Source of the DNA: CAZLQG01 sp964561655
GTDB taxonomy: Bacteria > Patescibacteriota > Doudnabacteria > UBA920
Direction of reading: 5' to 3'
Length of the DNA: 40,260 nucleotides
Assembly: GCA_964561655.1 (NCBI GenBank)
Contig: CAZLQG010000003.1
Location: 1-40,260 of the forward strand
Part shown: piece by piece, positions 7,608 to 15,394 of the stretch
Layout: every line of letters begins with the position of its first letter
How positions within the stretch are numbered: the first letter of the stretch is position 1
Position numbers and translations under genes: made by a program
The notes under the pieces: generated by a model
Databases searched by the model: none
What the model was told of the DNA's origin: nothing
Seen by the model: the letters and a program-made list of their open reading frames with translations, nothing else

Positions 7608-7673
7608 ATGAAAGCATTGGTTTTCGACTCCAGTACCACAACCTTCGGCTGGCTACGGGGTAGGCAAAAGTAA
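7608..7673 (+). CDS. 21-codon leader ORF duplicating the start of tdh
   Basis: A mini-ORF 5 nt after the citryl-CoA lyase gene begins MKALVFD, exactly the first seven residues of the threonine dehydrogenase that starts at 7683; the 21 bases differ at three synonymous positions. It then diverges (SSTTTF...) and stops at TAA, 9 nt before the tdh ATG. It is either a partial duplication left by recombination or slippage, or a functional leader peptide coupling translation. No RNA evidence is available. Confidence 0.35.
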   Translation: MKALVFDSSTTTFGWLRGRQK

Positions 7674-7682
7674 ACCTATGTT

Positions 7683-8858
7683 ATGAAAGCACTAGTTTTC
7701 GATAAATCAAAATCTGACTGGGAAAGCTCGCGCGGGTTTGATTTGGTAAATATTTCGGAGCCAAGCATCAATGAAAAAGAAAACCCCGGCGATGCTAATT
7801 ATGTCATTATTAAAGTCCACTACGCGGGTATTTGTGGCACAGACCGGGGCATTTGGAATAGGCAAGCTTTTAAGGATGCCATTTTAAATACTATAGACGA
7901 ACAAGTAAAAAATGGCGGTAATCCTTATAGAATCATTGGCCATGAATTTTTTGGCGAAGTGGTAAAAGTGGGCAGTAAGGTAAAAAATGTAAAGCCCGGG
8001 GACTTTGTGAGCCAGGAATCTCATGTTGTTTGCAATAACTGCTATCAGTGCAAGCGGGGAGAAAAGCACGTCTGCACTAACGAGAAAATTTTGGGAATTT
8101 CTCACGACGGAGGTTTTTGCGAATATGCTAAAATCCCTTCGTATATTCTCTGGAAAACGGACACCAGTAAGATTCGTCCCGAGATAGCGGCTATGCAGGA
8201 GCCGTTTGGCAATGCAGTACACGCCGCATCTAAAGTAGACGTTAAAGGAAAAACCGTGGCAATTTTTGGCCTTGGTCCGATTGGCATGTTTTTGACAATG
8301 ATAGTTAAAGGCATGGGTGCGTTAAGCATTATTGGCATAGAACCGAACCCGGTGGCGATTGATATGGCTAAAAAGTTGGGGATTGATTACGTGATTCCAT
8401 TGAAGAAAATAGTACACAGTAAACAGTACTCAGCAAAGCCATATCAACATAATCCCGAAGTAACCGATGAGATTATGAAAATTACTAAAGGAATTGGCGT
8501 GGATGTGAGTTTTGAGATGGCAGGCTTTAATGACTCGGTGAACAATGCCATTGCCGGCGTCCGCCGCGGCGGGGAAGTTATTTTGTTCGGCTTGAAAACC
8601 GGGGATTTCGTGTTTGAAGACTATAATAAGTTGGTAATGAAAGGAATTACTATGTACTGCGTGGCGGGCAGGCGGGTTTGGGATACCTGGAAAATCACAA
8701 AAAAATTGTTTGAAGATACGGGAAATAAAATCCAGGAAAATATGTGGAATGTAATCCTGGACCAGGGCAGAGGGACAATTTTACCGATTTCGGAGTATAC
8801 TAAAGACAGGTTTGAACAAATGATGAGCGAGCACCCAAAATTATTAATACAGTTTTAA
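7683..8858 (+). CDS. tdh: L-threonine 3-dehydrogenase, zinc-dependent
   Basis: 391 residues of the medium-chain dehydrogenase family. Catalytic zinc site: CGTD near residue 50 and GHEF near 88. Structural zinc site: CNNCYQCKRGEKHVC (about 116-130). The NAD-binding Rossmann motif is IFGLGPIG. It oxidises threonine to 2-amino-3-ketobutyrate with NAD+. The assignment over other zinc alcohol dehydrogenases rests on the partner kbl gene, two genes downstream. It is longer than E. coli Tdh (341), with an insertion after CGTDRGIWNRQAF and a longer C-terminal part. The stop codon abuts the ATG of the following HEPN-like gene. Confidence 0.83.
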   Translation: MKALVFDKSKSDWESSRGFDLVNISEPSINEKENPGDANYVIIKVHYAGICGTDRGIWNRQAFKDAILNTIDEQVKNGGNPYRIIGHEFFGEVVKVGSKVKNVKPGDFVSQESHVVCNNCYQCKRGEKHVCTNEKILGISHDGGFCEYAKIPSYILWKTDTSKIRPEIAAMQEPFGNAVHAASKVDVKGKTVAIFGLGPIGMFLTMIVKGMGALSIIGIEPNPVAIDMAKKLGIDYVIPLKKIVHSKQYSAKPYQHNPEVTDEIMKITKGIGVDVSFEMAGFNDSVNNAIAGVRRGGEVILFGLKTGDFVFEDYNKLVMKGITMYCVAGRRVWDTWKITKKLFEDTGNKIQENMWNVILDQGRGTILPISEYTKDRFEQMMSEHPKLLIQF

Positions 8859-9436
8859 ATGGCGGGATTACAGAAGTTATCAGATCAAGCCTCTTATGCT
8901 AGTTTGGCATTAAGCAGTGTTTATTATTTGTTTGATTGTGCTAATAAGTATGGAGAAGATGCTATTCTAATTAAGAGTATAAATGAAAAAATACACCAAC
9001 TTTTGAAACTCTCGCAGCTTTTTGTATTGAATTGTTTCTGAAAGTATTGATAGGCTGTGATATTTGTTTAGAAAACAAGAATACAAAAAAGTCCACTGAA
9101 GAGATAATTAAAGATATACAGAAAAAAATGACGGGATATGGGCACGATATAAGAAAGCTTTTTGATGATAATCAATTGTTATGTAAAAAATTACAAATAA
9201 GTGTCGTATCGACGTTCCGAAATCAGTTTATTCATAAATATGAAATTTTGTTTGTAAATAATGACAGAATTGATATTAGAAATTTTGAAGCTATTAGATA
9301 TGGAGCATTTGCAAAAAGTCCAAACTATTCATACGGATCAATCAAAAATAACGACAAGATAGAAGAATTTTTAAATAATCTAAAAAACTATGTGTGGAAA
9401 GTATTTAACTACACAGCAAAAGAATTAAAAAAATAA
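8859..9436 (+). pseudogene. HEPN-like domain protein split by a -1 frameshift at an A6 tract
   Basis: Two overlapping frames read as one protein of about 190 residues if the ribosome or the sequence shifts at the six A bases 8986-8991: frame 1 ends SINEK, and the second frame continues NTPTFETLAAFCIELFLKVL without a break. This joined segment is a typical helical HEPN-type entry, followed by GHDIRKLFDD and by RNQFIH, an R-x4-H pattern like the catalytic motif of HEPN ribonucleases. The first frame alone stops at 9041. The gene starts on the base after the tdh stop and ends 4 nt before kbl; it is more AT-rich than both. Possibilities: single-base loss, sequencing error in the homopolymer, or programmed frameshifting. 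No MNT antitoxin gene is adjacent. Function unknown; RNase or toxin activity is inference. Confidence 0.6.
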
Positions 9437-9440
9437 GCCT

Positions 9441-10628
9441 ATGTTTACCAATATAAAACAACAATTTGAGGAGGAACTAAAGGCTATTAAAGACGCGGGG
9501 ACGTGGAAAGAGGAGTGGGTTATTTCTTCTGTCCAGGGCGCGGAAATAGAGGCGCAAGGAAAAAAGCTTTTGAATTTTTGCGCGAATAATTATCTTGGCC
9601 TCGCATCTTCCAAAGAGTTGGCCGAGGCTGCCATTGAAGGCGTTAAAAAATACGGCTACGGTATGGCCTCTGTTAGGTTTATTTGCGGTACTTCCACGAT
9701 TCATAAAGATTTGGAAAAAGAAGTATCCAAGTTTTTCGGCACGGAAGATGCTATTTTATATACATCCTGTTTTGACGCTAACACCGGACTTTTTGAGACA
9801 GTTTTAACGGACGAAGACGCAATTTTAAGTGACCAGTTGAACCATGCGTCTATCATAGACGGCGTGCGTTTGTGCAAAGCGGAAAGGTACAGGTATGAAC
9901 ATTTAAATATGAAAGACTTGGAAGAGAAGCTTAAAGAAGCTTCGGGCAAACGAAGGAAACTGATAGCTACTGACGGCGTGTTCAGTATGGACGGTGAGAC
10001 AGCCAAAGTTAAAGAAATTTGCGATTTGGCGGAAAAGTACGGCGCAATGGTGATGGTGGACGACAGTCACGGCAGTGGTGTTTTAGGCGAAAACGGCAGA
10101 GGCGCGGTGGAAGGCTTAATGGACAAAGTGGATATTCTAACATCAACTTTTGGAAAAGCTTTGGGCGGTGCGGGCGGCGGGTTTACCGCAGGAAGGAGAG
10201 AAATTATAGATGTTTTAAGGCAAAGATCGCGTACCGCATTATTTTCCAACGCGCTTCCTCCAATGATAGCTTCAGCGGCCTTGTATGTTTTGCAGAATTT
10301 TGATTCATCGCTTTCGCATCTGCGCAAACAATTAGCCAAGAACATGGCCTACTTCAGAGAAAAAATGGAAAAATTAGGCTTTACTTTGGGAGGAGACGGT
10401 AAACATTCAATTACTCCGGTTATGCTTTATGAAGAGCGCGTGGCTACCGAAATGGCCGACAAGCTTTTTGAAAAAGGCATTTACGTAAAAGGTTTTACCT
10501 ATCCGGTGGTGTCTAAAGGCACCGCGCGTATCCGTGTGCAAATATCGGCGGTTCATACAAAAGAGCAGATGGACAAGACAGTAAGAGCGTTTAAAGTAGT
10601 GGGGAAGGAAATGAAGATAATTAATTAA
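9441..10628 (+). CDS. kbl: 2-amino-3-ketobutyrate coenzyme A ligase (glycine C-acetyltransferase)
   Basis: 395 residues, the normal length of Kbl, a PLP-dependent alpha-oxoamine synthase. It carries the family's NNYLGLAS start region, DDSHGSGVLG (PLP ring contact) and TSTFGKALGGAGGG, whose Lys near 238 binds PLP. It converts 2-amino-3-ketobutyrate + CoA to glycine + acetyl-CoA, the second step after threonine dehydrogenase. Acetyl-CoA is also product or substrate of the citryl-CoA lyase encoded upstream on the same strand, so the block 4927-10628 appears to be one metabolic unit. Related enzymes (serine palmitoyltransferase, ALA or AON synthase) are less likely given tdh. Confidence 0.93.
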   Translation: MFTNIKQQFEEELKAIKDAGTWKEEWVISSVQGAEIEAQGKKLLNFCANNYLGLASSKELAEAAIEGVKKYGYGMASVRFICGTSTIHKDLEKEVSKFFGTEDAILYTSCFDANTGLFETVLTDEDAILSDQLNHASIIDGVRLCKAERYRYEHLNMKDLEEKLKEASGKRRKLIATDGVFSMDGETAKVKEICDLAEKYGAMVMVDDSHGSGVLGENGRGAVEGLMDKVDILTSTFGKALGGAGGGFTAGRREIIDVLRQRSRTALFSNALPPMIASAALYVLQNFDSSLSHLRKQLAKNMAYFREKMEKLGFTLGGDGKHSITPVMLYEERVATEMADKLFEKGIYVKGFTYPVVSKGTARIRVQISAVHTKEQMDKTVRAFKVVGKEMKIIN

Positions 10629-10629
10629 G

Positions 10630-10738
10630 TACCAAGAACCAAATAATAAGTACCAAACAAGCACCAATATTAAAATTGAAAAAAAAATTGAAATTTGGAA
10701 TTTGTTTGGATCTTGGTTTTTGTGATTTGGAACTCAAA
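10630..10738. repeat. AT-rich imperfect palindromic element
   Basis: The left half is rich in ACCAAGAACCAAAT, ACCAAACAAGCACC words; the right half mirrors them as TTTGTTTGGATCTTGG and TTGTGATTTGGAAC. A related element lies at 25145-25275. Both lie directly before a coding start. It resembles a small dispersed non-coding (MITE-like) element; no terminal duplication could be confirmed by eye. Confidence 0.5.
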
Positions 10739-10743
10739 AAGCT

Positions 10744-11718
10744 ATGAAGAATATTGTAATAATCGGCGGGGGGACGGGGACATTTACTTTGCTTTCCGGC
10801 CTTCGCAGGTTTCCTACAAATAATTCAGTCATCGTGTCATCAGCTGATGACGGCGGAAGCACAGGCAGGTTAAGATCCGACCTCGGCGTTTTTCCTCCCG
10901 GGGATTTGCGCCAGTGCCTTTTGGGGCTTTCCTATACGGAAAAAGAAATGCAGGACTTGTTTTCCTACCGTTTTGAAAAAGGCGAGCTTAAAGGGCATAC
11001 GGTGGGCAATATAATCTTGTCGGCTTTAAGCAAAACATTGAGAGGAGTTGAACCGGCAATAAAACAGGTGGCTAAAATGTTGAACGTGCGCGGCGAGGTC
11101 GTGCCGGTGACTTTGTTTCCAACCACACTTTCGGCGACTTTAAAGAATGGAAAAAAGATTATCGGAGAGCATAATATTGATGAACCAAAAGTAAAGTCCA
11201 GGCCCCCCATTAAGAATTTAAAACTTTTACCTTCCGCTCCCGCCAACAGAAGGGCTTTGAGGTCTATAAGAAAGGCGGATGTAATTATTTTAGGCCCCGG
11301 GGACTTATTTACCAGCATTTTGCCGAATTTGCTGGTAAAAGGCGTGGGCCAGGCCATGGCCAAATCAAGAGCCAAAAAAGTTTTAGTGGTTAATTTAATG
11401 ACCAAAAAGGGGCAGACCGATGGTTTTACGGTGGCGGATTTCGTAAACACGGTCAATAGATACTTAGGCAAAGCCAAACTGGGTGCGGTCATCATTAACA
11501 GCAAAAAACCCAATTCCGGCATTTTGGCAAAATATAAAAAAGAGGGGGCGAAGTTTATAGAGCCGGACACCAGCCAGTTAAAACGACTGGGCATTATGGT
11601 TATTTCCAAAGATTTGCTCTCTAAAAACGTGTTCAGTAAAGCAAATGGGGATGCTTTGATGAGAAGTTTTCTTAGGCACGATTCAGATAAATTAGCGAAG
11701 ATTATATATAATTTGTAA
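10744..11718 (+). CDS. YvcK/CofD-family gluconeogenesis and cell-shape factor
   Basis: 324 residues. It begins with a Rossmann-like nucleotide loop, IIGGGTGTFTLLSGLRRFP, then SADDGGSTGRLR, both hallmarks of the YvcK (UPF0052) branch of the CofD/YvcK family. Later landmarks are GHTVGNIILSALSK and IILGPGDLFTSILPNLLVKG. Members studied in Firmicutes bind UDP-GlcNAc and influence carbon flow into cell-wall precursors; this fits a window with glmS and a GlmU-like enzyme. In Firmicutes yvcK sits between rapZ and whiA; neither is adjacent here. The CofD (F420) alternative is less likely without other F420 genes. Confidence 0.88.
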   Translation: MKNIVIIGGGTGTFTLLSGLRRFPTNNSVIVSSADDGGSTGRLRSDLGVFPPGDLRQCLLGLSYTEKEMQDLFSYRFEKGELKGHTVGNIILSALSKTLRGVEPAIKQVAKMLNVRGEVVPVTLFPTTLSATLKNGKKIIGEHNIDEPKVKSRPPIKNLKLLPSAPANRRALRSIRKADVIILGPGDLFTSILPNLLVKGVGQAMAKSRAKKVLVVNLMTKKGQTDGFTVADFVNTVNRYLGKAKLGAVIINSKKPNSGILAKYKKEGAKFIEPDTSQLKRLGIMVISKDLLSKNVFSKANGDALMRSFLRHDSDKLAKIIYNL

Positions 11719-11730
11719 TTTATAAAGTTT

Positions 11731-11841
11731 TGTCATCCCGACCGAGTTCCGACTTGTCGGGACGAGTGGAGGGAACCCTTGTACGTCCTAAGAACAATAT
11801 TTAAGGGATTCCTCGACTCACTATGTTCGCTCGGAATGACA
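11731..11841. repeat. Palindromic repeat element (TGTCATCCCGA ... TCGGAATGACA)
   Basis: A roughly 110-bp inverted repeat: TGTCATCCCGACC at the left pairs with TCGGAATGACA at the right, and GTGGAGGGAACCCTT pairs with AAGGGATTCCTCGACTCAC inside. It is the REP/MITE-like palindrome commonly seen between genes in many bacteria. An inner hairpin GTTCCGACTTGTCGGGAC is also present. It overlaps the upstream alternative start of the GNAT gene. A diverged second copy lies at 13192-13272. Confidence 0.8.
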
Positions 11842-11852
11842 GTGGGGATTTT

Positions 11853-12194
11853 ATGAAAACCAGTATAAAAAAATCTATCAAGCAATCGAAAGCCATAAAG
11901 TTTGAAGTTAAAGATGGCAGAAAAACAATAGGCCGCGCGTATTTGTATATCATTAAAAATGATTTGCACAAAAAGCCTTACGGCCTTTTGGAGGATTTGT
12001 TTGTGGAAGAAGCCTACCGAAAGCAAGGATTGGGAACAAAATTATTGATAAAGGTGATTAGTGAAGCAAAAAAGAGAAAGTTATACAAACTCATTGGCAC
12101 GAGCAGGACTTCTAGAATGAAGGCCCATAAATTTTATGAAAAGTATGGTTTTAAAAAATACGGGTACGAGTTCCGCATGAATTTAACCAAATGA
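11853..12194 (+). CDS. GNAT-family N-acetyltransferase
   Basis: 113 residues from ATG 11853. An upstream in-frame ATG (11823) lies inside the palindromic repeat and would add ten repeat-derived residues, so it is rejected. The acetyl-CoA loop is YRKQGLGTKLLIKVISEA (about residues 57-74), preceded by the LLEDLFVEEA strand; FYEKYGF near 96-102 is the usual C-terminal GNAT element. Substrate unknown. Its stop overlaps the ATG of the following nucleotidyltransferase by 4 nt, so the two are likely translationally coupled. Confidence 0.85.
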   Translation: MKTSIKKSIKQSKAIKFEVKDGRKTIGRAYLYIIKNDLHKKPYGLLEDLFVEEAYRKQGLGTKLLIKVISEAKKRKLYKLIGTSRTSRMKAHKFYEKYGFKKYGYEFRMNLTK

Positions 12195-12925
12195 AAGATC
12201 AAATTATCATTCTGGCGGCGGGGAAAGGCACCCGCCTAAACCACGAAAGCCTGCCTAAGGTTTTAGTGCTTTTTAGGGGACAGCCTTTAATTAAGCATTT
12301 GCTTTTAAGAATTTCCAAAATCATCCAAAGCACAAAACCAATAGTGGTTGTGGGCTTTATGGCAGAAAAAGTAAAAGCCACGTTGGGAAACAGGTTTGAG
12401 TACGTTTTGCAGGAACCGCAGCTTGGCACCGCGCATGCCGTGCGCGCGGCCAAGGAAAAAATAAAAGCGGAAAACGTTTTGGTTTTGTATGGCGATATGC
12501 CTTTTATTACGGAAGGTAGCTTAAGGAAACTAATCAGAATGCATCACGATGAAAAGGCAAACCTTTCCATGTTCACCGCCACCGTGCCGAATTTTGAAAA
12601 TGAATTTGCAGGCTTGTTGCATTATGGCAGAATAATCCGCAGTTTCAACAAAGAATTTGTTAAAATTACGGAATTTAAAGACGCAAGCGACGCAGAGAAA
12701 AACATTAAAGAACTAAATACCGGAATTTATATGTTTAATTCGCAATGGCTGTGGAAAAACATAAAAAAAATTAAAAATAAAAATGTGCAGAAAGAATATT
12801 ATCTTACTGACATCGTGGAAATTGCCATAGAGCAGAAAGAAAAAATATATTCGCTTGCCATAGATCCCAAAGAGGTGATTGGTATAAACAGCAAGGAAGA
12901 CTTGGAGAGAGTGGAATCCCGTTAG
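12191..12925 (+). CDS. GlmU-type sugar-phosphate nucleotidyltransferase (N-terminal domain only)
   Basis: 244 residues. The intact catalytic loop LAAGKGTRLNHESLPKVL (about 7-24) is followed by LQEPQLGTAHAVRAAKE and VLVLYGDMPFI (metal-binding Asp), then TEFKDA and LNTGIYMF, the order found in the pyrophosphorylase half of GlmU. The left-handed beta-helix acetyltransferase half is absent, so it probably makes UDP-GlcNAc or another NDP-sugar from sugar-1-phosphate and NTP, with acetylation done elsewhere. The upstream coupled GNAT could in principle supply acetylation, but GNAT is not the family normally used. It ends at the edge of the GC-rich island. Confidence 0.82.
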   Translation: MKDQIIILAAGKGTRLNHESLPKVLVLFRGQPLIKHLLLRISKIIQSTKPIVVVGFMAEKVKATLGNRFEYVLQEPQLGTAHAVRAAKEKIKAENVLVLYGDMPFITEGSLRKLIRMHHDEKANLSMFTATVPNFENEFAGLLHYGRIIRSFNKEFVKITEFKDASDAEKNIKELNTGIYMFNSQWLWKNIKKIKNKNVQKEYYLTDIVEIAIEQKEKIYSLAIDPKEVIGINSKEDLERVESR

Positions 12926-13009
12926 AAGTCCAATGTGCTTATAACACTTTGGCAATCCCGACTTTAGGTCGGGGTTTACTTCTAAGGGGATGTGGATATC
13001 ATACGCCCG

Positions 13010-13040
13010 CCCCTCTTAAGTAAGAGGGGATTTTTATTTT
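13010..13040 (+). terminator. Rho-independent terminator
   Basis: A perfect 9-bp stem CCCCTCTTA/TAAGAGGGG (13010-13029) is followed by ATTTTTATTTT. It ends the GNAT-nucleotidyltransferase transcript. Confidence 0.88.
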
Positions 13041-13068
13041 GACAGTATGCTGTATGATATTATATGAT
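13039..13068 (+). promoter_or_regulatory. Candidate promoter of the alaC leader RNA
   Basis: TTGACA (13039-13044) is followed by TATATG at 16 bp or TATGAT at 18 bp spacing. It would start a transcript of about 300 nt leader running through the 13108-13161 stem-loop into alaC. Confidence 0.45.
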
Positions 13069-13107
13069 AAAGTATGATAAATAATCAAAAAAAATCAAAC
13101 CAAGTTA

Positions 13108-13161
13108 AAAAGTAGGTGCTGGGGCCGTAGATTAAATTTTACGGCCCGGCCACCTGCTTTT
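13108..13161 (+). other. Long stem-loop, 54 nt
   Basis: AAAAGTAGGTG (13108-13118) pairs with CACCTGCTTTT (13151-13161); after a 3x3 mismatch, GGGCCGTA pairs with TACGGCCC around an AT loop. About 19 pairs in total. It could be an attenuator or an RNA-processing element; the 3' side ends in only four T, so it is a mediocre terminator. Confidence 0.6.
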
Positions 13162-13191
13162 GAAACTCGGTGGTAGACGACAGGAACTTAG

Positions 13192-13272
13192 TTGCCATCC
13201 CGACCGTAGTGGAGAGATCTCTATAATTATCAGAAATCGTTAGGAGATCCTTCGTTAATATTTAGGATGACA
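13192..13272. repeat. Second, diverged palindromic repeat copy
   Basis: TTGCCATCCCGACCGTAGTG at the left and TTTAGGATGACA at the right, with GAGATCTC and GGAGATCC words inside, match the family of the element at 11731-11841 in reduced form. Confidence 0.6.
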
Positions 13273-13385
13273 AAAATAAATTTTTGTCATCTGCCACTGC
13301 CCTGTTAGTTCAGAGGGGCCAGAGGCAGTTGTACACCCCAAATTCAAGGAGGGGTGATGATTTTAGGGAGACAAGGAGAACCGGA

Positions 13386-14624
13386 ATGGTAGAGTTGGGA
13401 ACTTTCCCGAGAATTGATTCACTTCCGCCATACGTATTGGCGGAGGTAACCAGAGAGAAACAAAAATACCGTCATGATCAGCTAGATATCATCGATTTTG
13501 GAATGGGTATACCTGACGGTCCCACACCTCAAATCGTGGTGGACAAGCTGAAGACGGCGGTTGACGACAAACGCAATCATCGCTATTCACAATCCATAGG
13601 GATCCCCATGTTGCGGGTTGAGATAGCGAAACGCTATCAGGCTCGCTACGGCGTCAGATTGGATCCGGATAGCGAAGCCATCGTCAGCATCGGTGCCAAG
13701 GACGCATTGGCCCACCTGCTAATTGCCGTTCTGAATGCCGGCGATGGCGTGGCGACACATTGCCCTTCATATCCTATCCATATGCAGGGGGTGGTATTTG
13801 CCGGTGGCGTGCCGTTTCTGCTGGAGATGCCGAGTCCAGATGAATTTCTTAATCGGCTTCACGACCTGTACCGGATGTTGGCGTGCAAGCCGCGCATGAT
13901 CCTCATCTCTTTCCCGCACAATCCCACAACCCAATGTGTGGAGTTGGACTTCTTTAAGGAGATAGTCCGGTTGGCGCATCAGCATGGTACCATGGTCGTC
14001 CACGACTTCGCCTACGCGGACCTGGGCTTTGACGGTTACCAACCGCCGAGCATGCTTCAAGTCCCGGGAGCGAAGGAAGTGGGCGTGGAGATTTTCTCTT
14101 TGTCCAAGAGCTTCAACATGTCGGGTTGGCGCGTGGGGTTTTGCATTGGCAACCTGAGGATGGTGGAGGCACTGCGGAAGATCAAGAGTTATTTGGATTA
14201 TGGTGTATTCCAACCTATCCAGATCGCGTCCATCATTGCCATGCGACACTGCGAAGAGGACACCCGGCGCATTTGTGCCACGTACCAGAGGCGGCGGGAT
14301 GTGCTCGTTGAAGGACTCAACTCAATCGGCTGGCCAGTTGATAAGCCTAGGGGAACAATGTTTGTCTGGGCACCGATACCAGAGTCTTTTCAAAATATGG
14401 GCTCACTACAGTTCTCGAAGCTTCTTCTGGAGAAGGCGCTTGTGGCTGTTTCCCCTGGTGTGGGTTTTGGACCGTTTGGTGAAGGGTACGTTCGTTTCGC
14501 GCTGATTGAGAACTTTCATCGCACGAGACAAGCCCTCCACAATCTCAAAACAACCTTCAGAGGCTGGGAAAGCCCGCATCCGCGGCGACGACGAAAGCAA
14601 GCCGCTATCGCAGTCTCCACTTGA
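13386..14624 (+). CDS. alaC: Alanine transaminase, AlaC-type
   Basis: 412 residues from ATG 13386, the same length as E. coli AlaC. A longer reading from 13284 adds residues encoded by the structured leader and lacks the RBS; AAGGAG at 13374-13379 supports 13386. Sequence follows AlaC closely: RIDSLPPYV, IIDFGMGIPDGPTP, SIGAKDALAHL, ISFPHNPTTQCVEL, and the PLP lysine in FSLSKSFNMSGWRVGFCIGN. It interconverts pyruvate + glutamate and alanine + 2-oxoglutarate. Base composition and codon choice (many GCC, CGC, GTC, ATC) are clearly GC-richer than the flanking genes, and dense stem-loops flank it, suggesting recent transfer. The C-terminus is basic (RRRRK). Confidence 0.92.
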   Translation: MVELGTFPRIDSLPPYVLAEVTREKQKYRHDQLDIIDFGMGIPDGPTPQIVVDKLKTAVDDKRNHRYSQSIGIPMLRVEIAKRYQARYGVRLDPDSEAIVSIGAKDALAHLLIAVLNAGDGVATHCPSYPIHMQGVVFAGGVPFLLEMPSPDEFLNRLHDLYRMLACKPRMILISFPHNPTTQCVELDFFKEIVRLAHQHGTMVVHDFAYADLGFDGYQPPSMLQVPGAKEVGVEIFSLSKSFNMSGWRVGFCIGNLRMVEALRKIKSYLDYGVFQPIQIASIIAMRHCEEDTRRICATYQRRRDVLVEGLNSIGWPVDKPRGTMFVWAPIPESFQNMGSLQFSKLLLEKALVAVSPGVGFGPFGEGYVRFALIENFHRTRQALHNLKTTFRGWESPHPRRRRKQAAIAVST

Positions 14625-14809
14625 CCTGTTTACATGTGGGGCCGGGCAGTATCCTTGGATTTTTCTTACCGGAGAAATTCTAGGAACTGCCTTGCCCCGT
14701 CAGTTTTTTAAAATGTGACTGTGCAGAACTGTTTTGACATATAACTTTATATTTGTTTTAATATAGTAAAGTATTACGATATCATACTTTTTTATAAAAG
14801 ACTGTTCTT

Positions 14810-14892
14810 CGCAAAATTAGCCTAAAAAATTTTAGACTAATTTTGCGGGGAGGAAGCCTTTCTTCCCCCAAAAAGGCGGGCGAGTGCCCGCC
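14810..14892 (+). other. Three consecutive stem-loops upstream of the 67-codon ORF
   Basis: Hairpin 1 (14810-14847): CGCAAAATTAG/CTAATTTTGCG continued by CTAAAA/TTTTAG, nearly uninterrupted for 17 pairs. Hairpin 2 (14847-14869): GGGGAGGAAG/CTTCCCCC with one bulge. Hairpin 3 (14875-14892): GGCGGGC/GCCCGCC, loop GAGT. None is followed by a T-tract, so they are not ordinary terminators. Confidence 0.65.
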
Positions 14893-14920
14893 ATCACACT
14901 AGACAACAGAGGTAAGAGAG

Positions 14921-15124
14921 ATGCAAGCACAAGCGCCCCCAGATGGGGCTAGTGTGACTCCCACCGCCAGCGAGGCGGTGGATGGACCGGCCGCGGAGAC
15001 GCGGCCAAGACAAGAAGCAGGAGGGATCAAGATTCCGGTTATCAACTGGCGTCTCGTCCAGAAGTGTCCGGTCGATTTCCCGGATGGCGTAATGCGCGTG
15101 GGAGGTGTGCAGGCGCCAGCGTAG
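14921..15124 (+). CDS. GC-rich 67-residue hypothetical protein
   Basis: The ORF starts at ATG 14921 after AGAGGTAAGAGAG, a weak purine-rich RBS. The first 35 residues are Ala/Pro/Thr/Glu-rich and likely disordered; the rest (IKIPVINWRLVQKC, then FPDGVMRVGGVQ) looks more like a folded or binding segment. Two of its coding stretches also form perfect RNA stems (14961-14981 and 14989-15006). Like alaC it is GC-richer than the genome background. I recognise no family. It may be a real small gene of the island or a chance ORF in a structured RNA. Confidence 0.35.
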   Translation: MQAQAPPDGASVTPTASEAVDGPAAETRPRQEAGGIKIPVINWRLVQKCPVDFPDGVMRVGGVQAPA

Positions 15125-15382
15125 GGTGATACTCGAGGTCATCCTAAGCATCGGGCCTCCTAAGGGCCCGTCTTCTTAGGCGCATCAAGCGCCTCTCGCT
15201 ACACAAGCCGGAATTACCAACGTAGTTCGTGTAGTTTGCAACGAATGCCCGCTTTGCGTTGCAGTCACACAGGTGATTCCGGCTTCACCTTTTAAATTCA
15301 GGAAAAATATGATATCATCACACTTGTGAGGTTTTAGTATCCCCTCCTAATTTTCCCTTAAAGTAAGGGGAGGTAGGGTAGG

Positions 15383-15394
15383 GATATTAATATC
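15383..15394. promoter_or_regulatory. Perfect 12-bp palindrome just before the RHH-fusion gene
   Basis: GATATTAATATC (15383-15394) is its own reverse complement, ends 5 nt before the ATG at 15400 and contains a TAATAT box 6 nt from the start codon. Ribbon-helix-helix proteins often bind short dyads at their own promoter, so autoregulation is a reasonable inference. Confidence 0.4.

Larger units (their letters stand above)
12926..13385 (+). other. Structured intergenic region before alaC
   Basis: 460 nt without a convincing gene. It holds, in order: a hairpin AATCCCGAC/GTCGGGGTT (about 12953-12974), a terminator (13010-13040), a promoter-like TTGACA at 13039, a long stem-loop (13108-13161), a palindromic repeat (13192-13272), and a GC-rich leader with further pairing (CTGCC/GGCAG and ACCCC/GGGGT) before a good Shine-Dalgarno AAGGAG at 13374-13379 for alaC. 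Confidence 0.65.

Noticed and set aside
11823..11852. Upstream start for the GNAT gene
   Set aside because: These ten codons lie inside the palindromic repeat and are not GNAT-like.
12191..12925. Full bifunctional GlmU
   Set aside because: Only the nucleotidyltransferase domain is present; no hexapeptide beta-helix repeats follow.
13284..13385. Upstream start for alaC
   Set aside because: The extra residues come from the structured leader; ATG 13386 has a Shine-Dalgarno sequence and matches AlaC length.
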